Both the position numbers and the translations under genes were made by a program. The notes below the pieces were generated by a model. It had not been told where the DNA came from. It ran no database searches and saw only the letters and a program-made list of their open reading frames with translations. Positions 53,574-63,183 of a DNA stretch of 64,000 bases are shown here, piece after piece. Where the stretch lies: NCBI GenBank assembly GCA_012103255.1, contig WLXD01000002.1, positions 1-64,000 of the forward strand, written 5' to 3'. This DNA comes from Acidobacteriota bacterium. GTDB taxonomy: Bacteria; Acidobacteriota; UBA890; WLXD01. Position 1 is the first letter of the stretch. The number at the start of each line of letters is the position of its first letter.

Positions 53574-54170
53574 CTACTTGCCCTGGGTGTAGTACGGGTT
53601 GCTACCCGACGCGTGATCGGTCGTGTCGAGCACCTCGACCACTTCGGGAATCTCGCTACGCAGCAGCGTTTCGATTCCCTGCTTCAGGGTCACGTCCGCC
53701 ATGCCGCAGCCCTGGCAGCCACCGCCGAGTTGCACGTAGACGCGCCCCTCGACGTAGTCGATGAGCTGAACGGTACCTCCATGCGAGGCAACGCTAGGTC
53801 GGATCCGTTCCTCGAGCACCTCGTTGACGCGGCGAGCGACGGGATCCTGCATGAGCGGCGGCAGGTTCGGGTTGTCGACTACGAAACCGCTGCCGCGGAG
53901 ATCGTCGACGAAGTCAACGACGCTGCCAGTCATATACATCAGCGAGAACGGGTCGACGAGAACTTCGATAGAACCTTGTTCGAGGCGCTGGTCGGAAGCT
54001 CCGCCCTCATCGAAGGTAAAGCCGTATTCATAGCTCGCCTTGCTGCCGCCCTGAATCGAGATCCGGAGTTGCTTACCCTCTGCTTCCGGATGCATGGAAG
54101 CAAATTCCTGCACTTTCTCCACGGCCTTGTCGGTCAGTGTGACTGTGCCTTGAGATTCCTGAGCTTCCAT
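53574..54170 (-). CDS. nfuA: Fe-S biogenesis protein NfuA
   Basis: Fe-S cluster carrier of 198 residues (E. coli 191) from ATG 54170 with GAGG upstream. Residues about 8-100 are an A-type (IscA/HesB-like) domain that lacks the metal-binding cysteines, as in E. coli NfuA. Residues 110-185 are a NifU C-terminal domain with the CxxC pair C152/C155 in GGGCQGCGMAD. It delivers 4Fe-4S clusters, probably to lipoate synthase and aconitase, and so supports the PDH complex encoded at 17-23 kb. It is downstream of the channel gene on the same strand. Confidence 0.93.
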   Translation of the reverse strand: MEAQESQGTVTLTDKAVEKVQEFASMHPEAEGKQLRISIQGGSKASYEYGFTFDEGGASDQRLEQGSIEVLVDPFSLMYMTGSVVDFVDDLRGSGFVVDNPNLPPLMQDPVARRVNEVLEERIRPSVASHGGTVQLIDYVEGRVYVQLGGGCQGCGMADVTLKQGIETLLRSEIPEVVEVLDTTDHASGSNPYYTQGK

Positions 54171-54218
54171 GTGTCCTCGCGTTGCGCGTTCAATACCTTG
54201 CAATTCTACCAAGGCGGG

Positions 54219-54896
54219 CTAGCTGCGCTCGCTCTTGTTCTTTCCGTACATCGCAACCAAGCGGGATACGAGAACGGCCAGATAGAGCACGCCCGTAATC
54301 GCCTCAAGCATCGCGAGGGATCGCGCCTTGACCGTCACTGGAACGATGTCGCCATACCCAAGAGTGGTCAGCGTCACGAAGCTGAAGTAGAAGAGGTCGC
54401 CATCCGTGGCGTACTCGCCCGTCGAGAGCCTTATCGAGAGCGGTTCCGACTCGATCAAGGTGGCGTAGGCGATGCCCCAGGTGTATCCGAGCATCAGATA
54501 TCCGCAAACCGCCCCGATCAAGGTGTCCCCGCGCACTCGCTGTTCGGTGACCACGTGGTAGCAGATGACAACGGTCGCGTAGACGTAGAACGCGAGTGGA
54601 GCGATGTTGAGGATCCAGCCCGGAACAAGGGCCGGCGCAGCGTCAACCAGAACGATCGAGATCGTGGCCGGAATTCCAAGCACCACCCCGAGGAGCAAGC
54701 GACGACGGTCCTCGACCAGGGCAACAATAGCCATCCCGGGAATCGCGGCGATCAGCGCGAGCAGCAACCAGTCGCGCCCGCCGTCGCCCGGATCCGCGCC
54801 GTACAGGTACGGGTGGATGAAGAGCAGGCCTACGAGCGCCGTTGAAAGGGGCACGTACTGGAACTGCCGCAACTGTTTGATCCAATCGAGAGCCAA
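54219..54896 (-). CDS. Potassium-channel-like membrane protein
   Basis: A 225-residue protein with about six membrane helices. The last pair flanks a pore loop carrying the K+ selectivity filter TTLGYGD (177-183). There is no cytoplasmic RCK domain. Several bacterial ion channels have this 6-helix, two-pore-helix layout. The function is probably K+ conductance or membrane-potential control; gating is unknown. It lies 48 bp upstream of nfuA. Confidence 0.83.
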   Translation of the reverse strand: MALDWIKQLRQFQYVPLSTALVGLLFIHPYLYGADPGDGGRDWLLLALIAAIPGMAIVALVEDRRRLLLGVVLGIPATISIVLVDAAPALVPGWILNIAPLAFYVYATVVICYHVVTEQRVRGDTLIGAVCGYLMLGYTWGIAYATLIESEPLSIRLSTGEYATDGDLFYFSFVTLTTLGYGDIVPVTVKARSLAMLEAITGVLYLAVLVSRLVAMYGKNKSERS

Positions 54897-55011
54897 GAAG
54901 TTCTCCAGCGGTCGATGCTTACGCGGAACGCGAGTATCCTAACGTCCGGTGGAGCCGATTGGCTCCCCCTGCCAGCAGGAGGGTCCTCAGTCTGGAGTGC
55001 GGCGCCCGCCC

Positions 55012-57285
55012 ATGAACCCGATTCAAGCTCTCGAACGCTGGCTCGACATTCGCCCGGACGACCGACGTGCGTTCTGGTTGTCGGCGAGCGGCGCGTTCAT
55101 CGTCATCGGTTTCTCGGTGACGGCGAGAGCACTCAGAGAAGCATTCTTCCTCGACGAGTTCGCCGTCGAGAACCTGCCCTACGTGACCCTGGCCGCCACC
55201 GGGCTGAGCCTGCCGGCGGTGGCGCTCTTCACGAAGCAGCTCGCGCGGACATCCGCGGATCGTGTGTACAACGCCCTGTTGATGGCCCTTGTGGCCGGCC
55301 TGACCGTGCTCTGGGCCGTCACTTCGGTCGTTACAGACGAGCGCGTCGTCCAGGTGACGACGATCGTCTTCTACCTGTTCACGGTGCTCGGGACGCTCCT
55401 ACTCACTTCAGGTTTCTGGGTAGTGACTTCCGAGCGATTCCAGCTCCGTGAGGCCAAGAGGCTCTTTGGACTGATCAGCGCGGGGGGAACCCTCGGCGCC
55501 ATGCTGGCCGGGTTCGCCATTGGCCCGCTGACCCAATCTGCTGGAAACGGGGCCGCGGTCCTCAGCTTGATTCTGGCGCTGTTGGTTGTCTCCGTATTGC
55601 AGCGTTTCCTTCCGGACGCTGGGACGCCCGTCGCGGCGACTCCCGGTGACGAAGGCCGCGCACGCGATGGCTTGAAGGAGGTTCTCGGCAACAAACACCT
55701 GCGCACCATGGCGCTCATCGTAGCGGTGGCCACGCTCGCGTCGTATCTCGTCGACTACGAGTTCAAAGAAGCGGCGAGTCTGGCGTACGACACCGATGAG
55801 GAACTCGCGGGCTTCTTCGGCCGTTTCTACGGTATTACCGGCGTTATTGCGTTGGCGGGCCAGGTGCTCCTTGCGTCGCGTTTGCTCGCGACGGCGGGCG
55901 TAGGGTGGAGTCTCGCGGTGCTTCCCTTTGCCCTCCTCTCGGGCAGCGCGCTCGTGCTGTTCGTGCCCGGTCTGTTTGCGGCCACCGTGCTGCGGGGCGC
56001 GGATGCTTCGCTGCGAAAGTCGTTGCATCGGGCAGTTCTCGAATTTCTATGGGTTCCGGTCTCGCCTGCACTCCGTCGCCGCACCAAGGCGTTCGTGGAC
56101 TCGTTCGTTGACAGCGCAGCAGAAGGCGTGGCCGCCTTGATCGTGTTCGCATGGATCACTCTGGGTGGCCTCTCCTCGACGGGACTCAATTTCTTTGTGG
56201 TCGCCGCCGCGATCGCGCTCTTTGTCTTTGCGCGCTCCATGGGAAAGACGTACTTCCAGACGGTGCTCGAACGGTTGGACAAGGGCCGCTCATCGCTGGA
56301 GGAGGAACTCGTCCAGACTCAGTTTGTCGGTGGCGAACTCACCATGACGGTGACTCAGTTCGACGTGAATGCCGCACTCACCGGGACCCTAGCGGGCGTA
56401 CCGATGCAAAAGGGGCAAACTCAAACCGGCGCTGTGACAGCCCCGGTCGACAGGTTGAACCGGCTTTCGTCAGCAGACAGCGTAGTCGTGGCGAACACGT
56501 TGAAGTCGCAGGACCCGTGGGACATGCATCACGTGCCGGCGCTGACCCGCCTGTTGGCCCGCGACGCTTTCTACCGACGGGCCGCGGCAACGCTCGCGGT
56601 CGCAGAAGGCGCGGCAGAGCACCTTGCGGAAGTGCTCCTCGACAACTCCGCCGACTTCGTGATTCGTCGTCGAATCCCTCGGGTGCTGTCGGGGATCGGC
56701 TCGGATGATGCGAACGACGCGCTTATCCAGGGGCTTACCACCGACAGATTCGAGGTTCGGTATCGAAGCGGCGTCGCGCTCGCGCGCAGGAGAAAGAGTG
56801 GGCTCTCCGTCGCCAAGCGGCCTGCGGACGACGAAGCGCTCTGGAATGCGATCCGCATAGAGCTCACGCGCGAGCGCCCGATCTGGGAACTCCAGAAGCT
56901 TCTCGACGACCAACCGGAGCAGGATGACTTCGTGGCTGGCAAGGTCTACGGGCGGGGCGAACTTTCGCTCGAGCACACTTTCAGGCTGCTCTCTCTCGTC
57001 TTGGATCCAGAACCGATCCGCACGGCCTTCCATGGGATCGTCCTGGAGGACACCCGGCTGCAAGGCCTGGCTCTCGAGTACCTTGAGCAGGTTCTACCTC
57101 GCGACGTACGCGACAACCTCTGGCCGTTCATCGGCGACTTGAGCGAACACCGACAGAAGAAGGCCATCCGGGGCCGCGAGGCTATCGCTGCTGACTTCCT
57201 GAAGACCGGGGCCACTCTGTTCGCGGATCCCGAAGAGCAAAAACGCCTGCGGGAGGCCCTGGATTCGCGTAACGAGGGGAGCTAG
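55012..57285 (+). CDS. Npt1/Npt2-type nucleotide transporter with HEAT-like tail
   Basis: A 757-residue protein from ATG 55012; an in-frame GTG 54997 is possible. The first 430 residues have about 12 helices and resemble the NTT/ADP-ATP translocase family (ARALREAFFLDEF, FWVVTSERFQLREAKRLFGLISAGGTL-region, SLRKSLHRAVLEFLWVPV-region). The rest (about 450-757) is a soluble alpha-helical, HEAT-like domain. True NTT exchangers belong to intracellular bacteria; free-living bacteria carry divergent members of unknown cargo, often with such repeat tails. It is followed directly (overlapping stop/start) by the isomerase gene. Confidence 0.78.
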   Translation: MNPIQALERWLDIRPDDRRAFWLSASGAFIVIGFSVTARALREAFFLDEFAVENLPYVTLAATGLSLPAVALFTKQLARTSADRVYNALLMALVAGLTVLWAVTSVVTDERVVQVTTIVFYLFTVLGTLLLTSGFWVVTSERFQLREAKRLFGLISAGGTLGAMLAGFAIGPLTQSAGNGAAVLSLILALLVVSVLQRFLPDAGTPVAATPGDEGRARDGLKEVLGNKHLRTMALIVAVATLASYLVDYEFKEAASLAYDTDEELAGFFGRFYGITGVIALAGQVLLASRLLATAGVGWSLAVLPFALLSGSALVLFVPGLFAATVLRGADASLRKSLHRAVLEFLWVPVSPALRRRTKAFVDSFVDSAAEGVAALIVFAWITLGGLSSTGLNFFVVAAAIALFVFARSMGKTYFQTVLERLDKGRSSLEEELVQTQFVGGELTMTVTQFDVNAALTGTLAGVPMQKGQTQTGAVTAPVDRLNRLSSADSVVVANTLKSQDPWDMHHVPALTRLLARDAFYRRAAATLAVAEGAAEHLAEVLLDNSADFVIRRRIPRVLSGIGSDDANDALIQGLTTDRFEVRYRSGVALARRRKSGLSVAKRPADDEALWNAIRIELTRERPIWELQKLLDDQPEQDDFVAGKVYGRGELSLEHTFRLLSLVLDPEPIRTAFHGIVLEDTRLQGLALEYLEQVLPRDVRDNLWPFIGDLSEHRQKKAIRGREAIAADFLKTGATLFADPEEQKRLREALDSRNEGS

Positions 57286-57953
57286 TGAAGACCGTCACGT
57301 TGCACCTCGATTTTGTCTCCCCCTACACCTACTTGCTGCTCACTCAATGCGATCGGTTCGCGCGAACCCATGGGGTCGAGTGGAGGATTCGGCCGGTGGT
57401 ATACGGCGCGATCCTGGACGCCACCGGGCTCGTCGGGCCCGTGGAAACCGACGCCAAAAGGGCGTACACGTTTCGCGACGTCGTCCGCGCAGCTCACATG
57501 TTGAACGTCCCGCTCAAGGGGCCGCCAGCTCATCCCTTCCGCTCACTGGGAGCGCTGCGCCTGCTCGCCGCGTACCAGGACGCGCAAGTAGCGATGCCGT
57601 TGGCCCAAGGGCTCGCCTCCGCTGCCTGGGCCGAGGGACGCGATCTAACTTCTACGAACGTATTGAGCGATGTTGCCGGTCATCTTGATCTTCAACTCGA
57701 TGTTGAAGACACCATAGCGGCGCCGGACATCAAGCTCACGCTGCGCGACAACACCACCGCCGCGCTGAGCGCGGGCGTATTCGGTGTGCCCACTGCTTCG
57801 CTCGAGGGCGAGCTGTTCTGGGGTCACGACCGACTCGGTCAACTTGGCGCTCGGCTCGACGGGTCGATGCCACCGGCGGGTGGCGCTGACGAGCAGATGC
57901 AGCGTCGTCCCCGCGGTGCTGATCGAGCACGGGCGAAAGAAAGCGATCAGTAG
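57285..57953 (+). CDS. 2-Hydroxychromene-2-carboxylate isomerase-like DsbA-fold protein
   Basis: A 222-residue protein of the DsbA/kappa-GST superfamily, starting with GTG that overlaps the transporter stop. It has no CxxC; the active-site serine is in FVSPYTYL, as in HCCA isomerases, and GVFGVPTASLEGELFWGHDR is the standard cis-Pro and C-terminal motif. Characterised enzymes use glutathione in naphthalene breakdown; most homologues have unknown roles. The last 25 residues are polar and probably disordered. Confidence 0.85.
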   Translation: MKTVTLHLDFVSPYTYLLLTQCDRFARTHGVEWRIRPVVYGAILDATGLVGPVETDAKRAYTFRDVVRAAHMLNVPLKGPPAHPFRSLGALRLLAAYQDAQVAMPLAQGLASAAWAEGRDLTSTNVLSDVAGHLDLQLDVEDTIAAPDIKLTLRDNTTAALSAGVFGVPTASLEGELFWGHDRLGQLGARLDGSMPPAGGADEQMQRRPRGADRARAKESDQ

Positions 57954-57971
57954 CGGCTCTCCGTTGCCGGA

Positions 57972-58691
57972 TCACTCTCTCTTGTCGAGGAGTCCGGCCA
58001 AGAGCGATTCTTGGCGCCGGGCGAGCCGGTCAAGTGCGACTTCGATCTTCAGGTCGGGAGCGTGGAAGGCGCGGTGGGCTGACTCGGCGTCTTTCGCGTT
58101 CGCCATAGCTCGCTGCTTGAGCGCAACCTCAGAGAGGAGATCAACTGCCTCTGCGCACCGCGTGACCGCCTCACGAACATCCTCCAAACGCTGTTTGTTC
58201 GTGGCGGCCGCAGTTCGCTGAGCGGCTACGTGATCCGAAAGAGCCTCGACGCATCGATGTGCGTGCGCCACCCCATCGACCAACGCCCCGTGGAGTTTCG
58301 CAGCCACTCCGGCAGCATCGTGCTCCAGGTCAAGACTCCGCGCCGCCAACGCTTCGTGGCGGGCATCGAGCACGACCAGATAATCACGGAGCAACCACGC
58401 CGTGAATCGGTTGAGAAGCCCGCGTATTCCCGCGCCCTTCGGCCAAGGCGCTTGATCAGGAAGCCTCGGCGATCCCGTCGTGGGCGACTCTGCTCTCGGT
58501 AACCCGGGCAGTTCAAAGTCAGCGGCCGGCGTCTCTTGTGTTGCAGCGCTGACCGCAGCGATCTCGACCGCCTCGGTCAGTCGCTTGGCCCGTGACTCCA
58601 ACTCAGTCACGCTGGCCAGGAAATCGCCTTCTGCCTCGGCGCGCACTTCGGCCAGCTCCGCCGAAGTCGACTGCGCCGATTGATCGCTCAT
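57972..58691 (-). CDS. Predicted helical protein of unknown function
   Basis: A 239-residue mostly alpha-helical protein, rich in Ala, Glu and Arg, with coiled-coil-like heptads (residues about 10-45 and 125-235) and a Pro-rich linker (55-90). A single weakly hydrophobic patch (GLLNRFTAWLLRDYLVVL) is too polar for a clear membrane helix. No family is recognised. It overlaps the glycerate-kinase stop by 4 bp, so the two are translationally coupled. Confidence 0.6.
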   Translation of the reverse strand: MSDQSAQSTSAELAEVRAEAEGDFLASVTELESRAKRLTEAVEIAAVSAATQETPAADFELPGLPRAESPTTGSPRLPDQAPWPKGAGIRGLLNRFTAWLLRDYLVVLDARHEALAARSLDLEHDAAGVAAKLHGALVDGVAHAHRCVEALSDHVAAQRTAAATNKQRLEDVREAVTRCAEAVDLLSEVALKQRAMANAKDAESAHRAFHAPDLKIEVALDRLARRQESLLAGLLDKRE

Positions 58692-59971
58692 TCCTGCTCC
58701 ATCTTGAGGCCAATGTGAAGATCCATCACGTTGGTCCCTGTAGCGCCTGTGTACACGAGGTCGCCAAGTTCGGCGAAGAAGTTATAGGAATCGTTCGCCC
58801 GGAGGTACCCGCCTGGATCCATCCCGAGGCGCCGAGCGCGACTCCACGTCGTTCCCGTTGCGATGGCCCCCGCCGCCGGCGTCGGCCCATCGATACCGTC
58901 GGTGCCGATGGCAGCCACGGCAACCCCGCGGACGCCGTCGAGTGCTCGGCTCGAAGCCAGAGCAACCTCCTGATTCCGACCTCCCAAACCGTCCCCGAAC
59001 ACCGCGACTGTCGTCTCGCCCGCCCGAAGCCAACAACGGCCGTCACCGACCTCCTCGGTCACTGCTCTGGCAAGGCTCTCGCCAGCTTCCTGGGCGTCCC
59101 CCGCGAAACCGTTGACGCATTCAACAACGCTGTAGCCGAGCCGCTCGGCGCTGCGCCTCGCAGCGACGAGACCGTCGGTCGCGGTCGCTACGAGCCGGTA
59201 GTCCCTCGGGCCGCGGGCGCCCGCTCCTGCACCCGGCTCCTGCGCCGCTTTGATCGCCGGTTCGATTACAGCCATTGGGAGTCGCAACGACCGGAATGTT
59301 GCGATCGAATCGTTCGTCTCGCAACGGCACGCGACCGTTGGCGCCGAACCAATGACTTCTGGGGCATCACCGACGACGTCGCTGATCGCCAGCGTCAGTA
59401 GCGGATGTTCGGCGATGGCGGCACCGAGGCCACCGCCTTTGATTTCCGACAAACATGTGCGGATCGCGTTCAAATCCTCGATGGCCGCTCCGCGCTGCAA
59501 CAGGGCTTCATTGATTGCGACGAGTGAGTCCAGTGGGATGCCTGCCCTCGGCCGCTCGAGCATCGCGGACGCCCCGCCCGAAAGCAGAAAGACGACGCCG
59601 TCGCCCGGCTCCAAGCCCGGAAGATAGGCGAGCATCTCGTTTCCCGCCTGCACGGACCCGGCGTCAGGGGTTGGGTGGCCTGCCGGAACGAGGTCCAGAG
59701 GCCCGATCTTCCCCGTCCCTAGCGGACCCGCCAGAACGCCACCCACTACTCGTGTCCCAAAGTAGTCCAAGGCGCCAGCAGCCATGCCGCTCACGGCTTT
59801 GCCTGCGCCGAGGAGATGGATACGAGGCGTGCCGCTCGCCTGGCCAACAGAGAGGATTTCTGTGGCTCCGCCGGCCAGTGCCTCCCGTGTCGATGACACC
59901 GGATCCGCAGCCCTCAAAGCTGCCTCGGCGATCTCGCGCACGTGGGCGCGTTGAGCGAGCGAGTCAGTCAC
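58688..59971 (-). CDS. Glycerate 2-kinase (GckA/TtuD, MOFRL family)
   Basis: A 427-residue glycerate kinase that makes 2-phosphoglycerate from D-glycerate and ATP, linking tartrate, glyoxylate or serine-cycle metabolism to lower glycolysis. Motifs are [20 protein letters not shown], the substrate segment [25 protein letters not shown], and the C-terminal MOFRL signature [14 protein letters not shown] and [11 protein letters not shown]. It is the first gene of a pair with the unknown helical protein. It lies 91 bp from tRNA-Pro(CGG). Confidence 0.9.
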   Translation of the reverse strand: MTDSLAQRAHVREIAEAALRAADPVSSTREALAGGATEILSVGQASGTPRIHLLGAGKAVSGMAAGALDYFGTRVVGGVLAGPLGTGKIGPLDLVPAGHPTPDAGSVQAGNEMLAYLPGLEPGDGVVFLLSGGASAMLERPRAGIPLDSLVAINEALLQRGAAIEDLNAIRTCLSEIKGGGLGAAIAEHPLLTLAISDVVGDAPEVIGSAPTVACRCETNDSIATFRSLRLPMAVIEPAIKAAQEPGAGAGARGPRDYRLVATATDGLVAARRSAERLGYSVVECVNGFAGDAQEAGESLARAVTEEVGDGRCWLRAGETTVAVFGDGLGGRNQEVALASSRALDGVRGVAVAAIGTDGIDGPTPAAGAIATGTTWSRARRLGMDPGGYLRANDSYNFFAELGDLVYTGATGTNVMDLHIGLKMEQE

Positions 59972-60062
59972 GATCTCGACGGGCGGGGGGCAACAACGGG
60001 ACCTGAACCTCCATGGACGCGACCGAGAGCCGGTTCCGCTCCGCGTAGCAGAGAATTTAGAG

Positions 60063-60136
60063 TCGGGCCGAGAGGATTTGAACCTCCGACCTCTCCGTCC
60101 CGAACGGAGCGCGCTACCAAGCTGCGCTACGGCCCG
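60063..60136 (-). tRNA. tRNA-Pro (anticodon CGG)
   Basis: A complete minus-strand cloverleaf: acceptor CGGGCCG/CGGCCCG, D arm with GCGCAGCTTGGTAGCGC, anticodon stem CTCCG/CGGAG around TTCGGGA, and T arm GTTCAAATC. CCA is not encoded. The 5' half and T arm are nearly identical to tRNA-Pro(GGG) at 63066-63139. Confidence 0.96.
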
Positions 60137-60446
60137 ACCAAAATCTCTTGTTCTCGTTCGTTCTTGGCGTACCTGCTCCCAAGGCGACCGAGCGCCTACC
60201 CTGCCCGAGCGGACGCTCTATCGGCGGTAGGCCTTGTCACACCAAACCACGTCTGCAGCGCGCAAACTTGCGCTACGACCGACGCGATTTTCGTGCGGTT
60301 TGGCGATCTTAGCATGGCCCCCTTGAGCCCACTAGCAGTTGTTCGGCAAGCCGAGAGACGCGGATTTGGCAGAGGATCCGACTCGGGGCATACTCCCCGC
60401 CGCGGGAGTCCGCACTCTCCAACGTTGGACTACCTGAACCCAGAAG
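60137..60446. other. Divergent intergenic region, tRNA-Pro to DUF368 gene
   Basis: This 310-bp stretch must hold the tRNA promoter on the minus strand and the DUF368 promoter on the plus strand. The only structure I can point to is the perfect inverted repeat GCGCAA-AC-TTGCGC at 60260-60273. No extra gene is evident. Confidence 0.5.
60260..60273. repeat. Palindrome in the divergent region
   Basis: GCGCAA-AC-TTGCGC has perfect 6-bp arms. It could be an operator for either neighbour; no known family is indicated. Confidence 0.3.
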
Positions 60447-61445
60447 ATGATTGTGAATTTGCCCGAAAACGAAGCCTCGACCGCGCCCGTTCCGTACCTG
60501 AGAGCAGCGCTGGGAGGCGCGCTCATGGGTCTCGCGAACCTGGTCCCGGGGATCAGCGGCGGGACCATGCTTCTGGCGGCCGGTGTGTACACCGACTTCA
60601 TCGATGCCGTCGCATCGGTGAGTCGAATCAGGCTCAGCCGGCCCGCGATCATGCTCCTGTTGGTGATCGGCGGTGCGGCCGCCACGGCGATTGCGCTTCT
60701 CGCTGGGCCCGTGAAGAACGTAATCGTTGATCAGCGATGGCTCGCTTACAGCGTCTTCATCGGCCTTACGCTCGGAGGAATCCCTGCGTTGTGGCGCCTC
60801 GCGCGGGCGCGGGGCACTGCGCTCTGGGTGGGAGTAGCAGCCGGGTTCCTCGTGATGGCGGCGATCGGCCTGGCCCAACAGAGCGGTGTTATCGGTGGCG
60901 GTCTTCTCGGCGACGGCGTCGTCGCCAAACTGATCGCGGGCGCGGCTGGGGCAGCCTCCATGATTCTTCCCGGAATCAGTGGTGGGTATTTATTGCTGAT
61001 CCTGGGACAGTACCTGCCTATTCTCGGAGCAATCGAGGAGACCGTGCTCGCGCTTCGCGCTGGCGACATCGCCGCGATGGTCGGCCCTGTTGTGTACGTG
61101 GTGATCCCTGTGGGCGTGGGACTGGTGCTGGGCATCGCCGCGATGAGCAACGTTCTGAAGTACCTGCTCCGCTCCCATCGCGCGGCGACGTTCGGCGTTC
61201 TGCTGGGCCTTCTCGCGGGCGTGGTCGTTGGCCTATGGCCCTTCCAGGAAGGACACCTGCCCGAGATCGGATCAATCGTGAAGGGTGAGGTCGTGACCGA
61301 AGATCGAATGGCCTTGATCGACCCGGAAGATTGGCCCGTGCGGCGGTTCACCCCGACGGTGCCGCAGGCCCTGACGAGCCTGGTGCTGATCCTCGTGGGT
61401 GCCGGAATCACCTATGGCATCAGTCGCGGAAGGGCCGACGACTAG
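60447..61445 (+). CDS. DUF368 (PopT-type) polyprenyl-phosphate translocase
   Basis: A 332-residue polytopic protein. Its two halves each carry a copy of the family signature, LANLVPGISGGTMLL (about 29-43) and SMILPGISGGYLLLILG (near 171-187), an inverted-repeat design. DUF368 proteins such as PopT recycle undecaprenyl phosphate across the inner membrane for cell-wall and surface-glycan synthesis. The 3' end overlaps the convergent surE gene by 4 bp. Confidence 0.88.
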   Translation: MIVNLPENEASTAPVPYLRAALGGALMGLANLVPGISGGTMLLAAGVYTDFIDAVASVSRIRLSRPAIMLLLVIGGAAATAIALLAGPVKNVIVDQRWLAYSVFIGLTLGGIPALWRLARARGTALWVGVAAGFLVMAAIGLAQQSGVIGGGLLGDGVVAKLIAGAAGAASMILPGISGGYLLLILGQYLPILGAIEETVLALRAGDIAAMVGPVVYVVIPVGVGLVLGIAAMSNVLKYLLRSHRAATFGVLLGLLAGVVVGLWPFQEGHLPEIGSIVKGEVVTEDRMALIDPEDWPVRRFTPTVPQALTSLVLILVGAGITYGISRGRADD

Positions 61446-62245
61446 TCCTCGATGAACTCGGCAGCCAGAGGCGCCTCCCAGTCGGACTTCAGACGCTGCA
61501 ACGTCTCGCGGTGTGTCAGATCGAGGTGCAGTGGTGTGATCGACACGAAACCCTGTCGAACCGTGGTGTAGTCCGTGTCGTCGGTCTGCTCCAACCGCGT
61601 CGGCGCGCCGCTGCCCACCCAGTAGTAGACCTTGCCGCGAGGGTCGAGTGCCTCGTGCACCACCTGGTCGTAAAGATGTTTGCCCTGCCGCGTGATGCGA
61701 AGGCCCTCTGGGTCTCCAGCCGGCACGTTCACGTTGAGAAGCACGTCTTCCGGAAGTGGGTCGGCGAGGATCCGACGAGCGACAAGTGCGGACACCCGGG
61801 CTGCGTTGTCCCAGACGAATTCAGGCGATCCGGCGTGAGCACCTCGCTGCACGCCGAACGGGCGTAGTTGAGACACCGCGAATGACGGCACGCCGAGAAT
61901 CGTTCCCTCGAGCGCGGCCGCCACGGTGCCTGAGTAGGTCACGTCATCGCCGATGTTGCCGCCCCGATTGATGCCCGAAACCAGAAGATCCGGTTTCGAG
62001 TCCAAGATACTCAGTGCGCCGAGATAGACGCAGTCGGCCGGGGTTCCATCAACGGTGTAGACGGCGTCGCTGATCTGTCGGACCGCCACGGGTCGGTGCA
62101 ACGTAAGTGAGTGAGCTGACGCGCTCTTCTCACGGTCCGGCGCAACCACCGTCACGTCTCCGACTTCGCGAAGAGCATCGGCGAGCGCGTGAAGACCCGT
62201 CGAATGGATGCCGTCGTCATTGGATACGAGAATCGATGGGCGCAT
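61442..62245 (-). CDS. surE: 5'/3'-nucleotidase SurE
   Basis: Metal-dependent survival-protein E, dephosphorylating nucleoside monophosphates and short polyphosphate. The 267 residues fit. Metal ligands D10/D11 are in VSNDDGIHS, with SASAHSLTL, GTPADCV and LVSGINRGGNIGDDVTYSGT as the other family motifs. In gammaproteobacteria surE usually sits beside pcm and rpoS. Here it is between the DUF368 gene and an unknown secreted-protein gene. Confidence 0.93.
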   Translation of the reverse strand: MRPSILVSNDDGIHSTGLHALADALREVGDVTVVAPDREKSASAHSLTLHRPVAVRQISDAVYTVDGTPADCVYLGALSILDSKPDLLVSGINRGGNIGDDVTYSGTVAAALEGTILGVPSFAVSQLRPFGVQRGAHAGSPEFVWDNAARVSALVARRILADPLPEDVLLNVNVPAGDPEGLRITRQGKHLYDQVVHEALDPRGKVYYWVGSGAPTRLEQTDDTDYTTVRQGFVSITPLHLDLTHRETLQRLKSDWEAPLAAEFIED

Positions 62246-62261
62246 TGGACCCTCAATATGA

Positions 62262-62294
62262 AACGAGGGCTACCGGAGACCGGCAGCCCTCGTT
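62262..62294 (-). terminator. Strong bidirectional hairpin
   Basis: AACGAGGGCT and AGCCCTCGTT pair perfectly, with an inner CCGG/CCGG stem. On the minus strand the hairpin is followed by only TTT, just after the stop of the 62311 gene. It is a probable terminator between that gene and surE. Confidence 0.75.
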
Positions 62295-62310
62295 AGAGCG
62301 ATGGTCGAGC

Positions 62311-62904
62311 CTACTGTTCGACCCGGATGTTCCGGAGCCGCATTGGCTGCTGGTCGTAATTCTCGATAACGACCGTGCTTGCATCCGCGTCCCAACCGAG
62401 GGTCACACCGGCCGCGAGCACACCTTCGCCACGCAGGTCGTCGCGAGTGATTCGAAGCTCGGCGAGAGCGACGTCGTAGTCGAGTGTCCGAGTCCGGTAG
62501 TAGGACTCCCAGATATCGATATCGCGATCGGTGGCGAGCACGAGGCGATAATCCCCGTTCTCCAGCACGCTGAGCCCTGCGTACTGGATCGGGTACGAGT
62601 TCTCCGTACCGATTCGAATGCGACCGGCCTCTTCAAGGCCCTGCAGCTCTTTCCTGACCGCACCAGGGCCAAGTTCGCGAAGCGCACCGAGAACCTGGTC
62701 ACGCTCCGCGGGCGGCGACCAGCGCGTGATGCGAACCACCATACGGGTCTGTCCGGAGATCGAGTTACCGATGCTCTGTGCGTTCATCACGAGCGTTACA
62801 GGCAACTCCGGATACGGCTCCTGCGCGGCAGGGGCTGGGGTGGCTGTGGTGACCACGATCGCGGCCAGCAGGCCGAGAACCGTTACGAGGTGGCGAAGCT
62901 TCAT
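62311..62904 (-). CDS. Secreted protein of unknown function
   Basis: A 197-residue protein with a signal peptide (about 1-27, ending APAAQ). The mature part is mixed alpha/beta with a C-terminal strand-rich region (DYRLVLATDRDIDIWE, GVTLGWDADASTVVIENY). No family recognised. It is monocistronic: a hairpin terminator follows, and the nearest upstream gene is tRNA-Pro. Probably periplasmic. Confidence 0.7.
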   Translation of the reverse strand: MKLRHLVTVLGLLAAIVVTTATPAPAAQEPYPELPVTLVMNAQSIGNSISGQTRMVVRITRWSPPAERDQVLGALRELGPGAVRKELQGLEEAGRIRIGTENSYPIQYAGLSVLENGDYRLVLATDRDIDIWESYYRTRTLDYDVALAELRITRDDLRGEGVLAAGVTLGWDADASTVVIENYDQQPMRLRNIRVEQ

Positions 62905-63017
62905 GGCTCCCTCCCGGAAATTCTGTGTACAGGATTTGATGTGCGCGCCGTCGGAGCGCGAACGACCCTTTGACTCTAGTTCACGGGGACCGAGTCTGTC
63001 CGTCGTTGCTCCGACGC

Positions 63018-63051
63018 AAAAAAGGAGGGCGACCGCAAAGCGGCCACCCTC
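63018..63051 (-). terminator. Intrinsic terminator of tRNA-Pro(GGG)
   Basis: On the minus strand a 12-bp stem with two G-U pairs (GAGGGTGGCCGC / GCGGTCGCCCTC) around a TTT loop is followed by C and six T, just after the tRNA. A classical Rho-independent terminator. Confidence 0.8.
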
Positions 63052-63062
63052 AAGCTCGAATC

Positions 63063-63139
<77 letters not shown>

Positions 63140-63183
63140 TAAGCACGATCGGGCGGCGCCACCGGCGCTACGCGTGACCGCGA

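Noticed and set aside
53538-54845. 435-codon plus-strand frame opposite nfuA and the channel gene
   Set aside because: Antisense to NfuA (CxxC present) and a TTLGYGD channel; the translation lacks any recognisable pattern.
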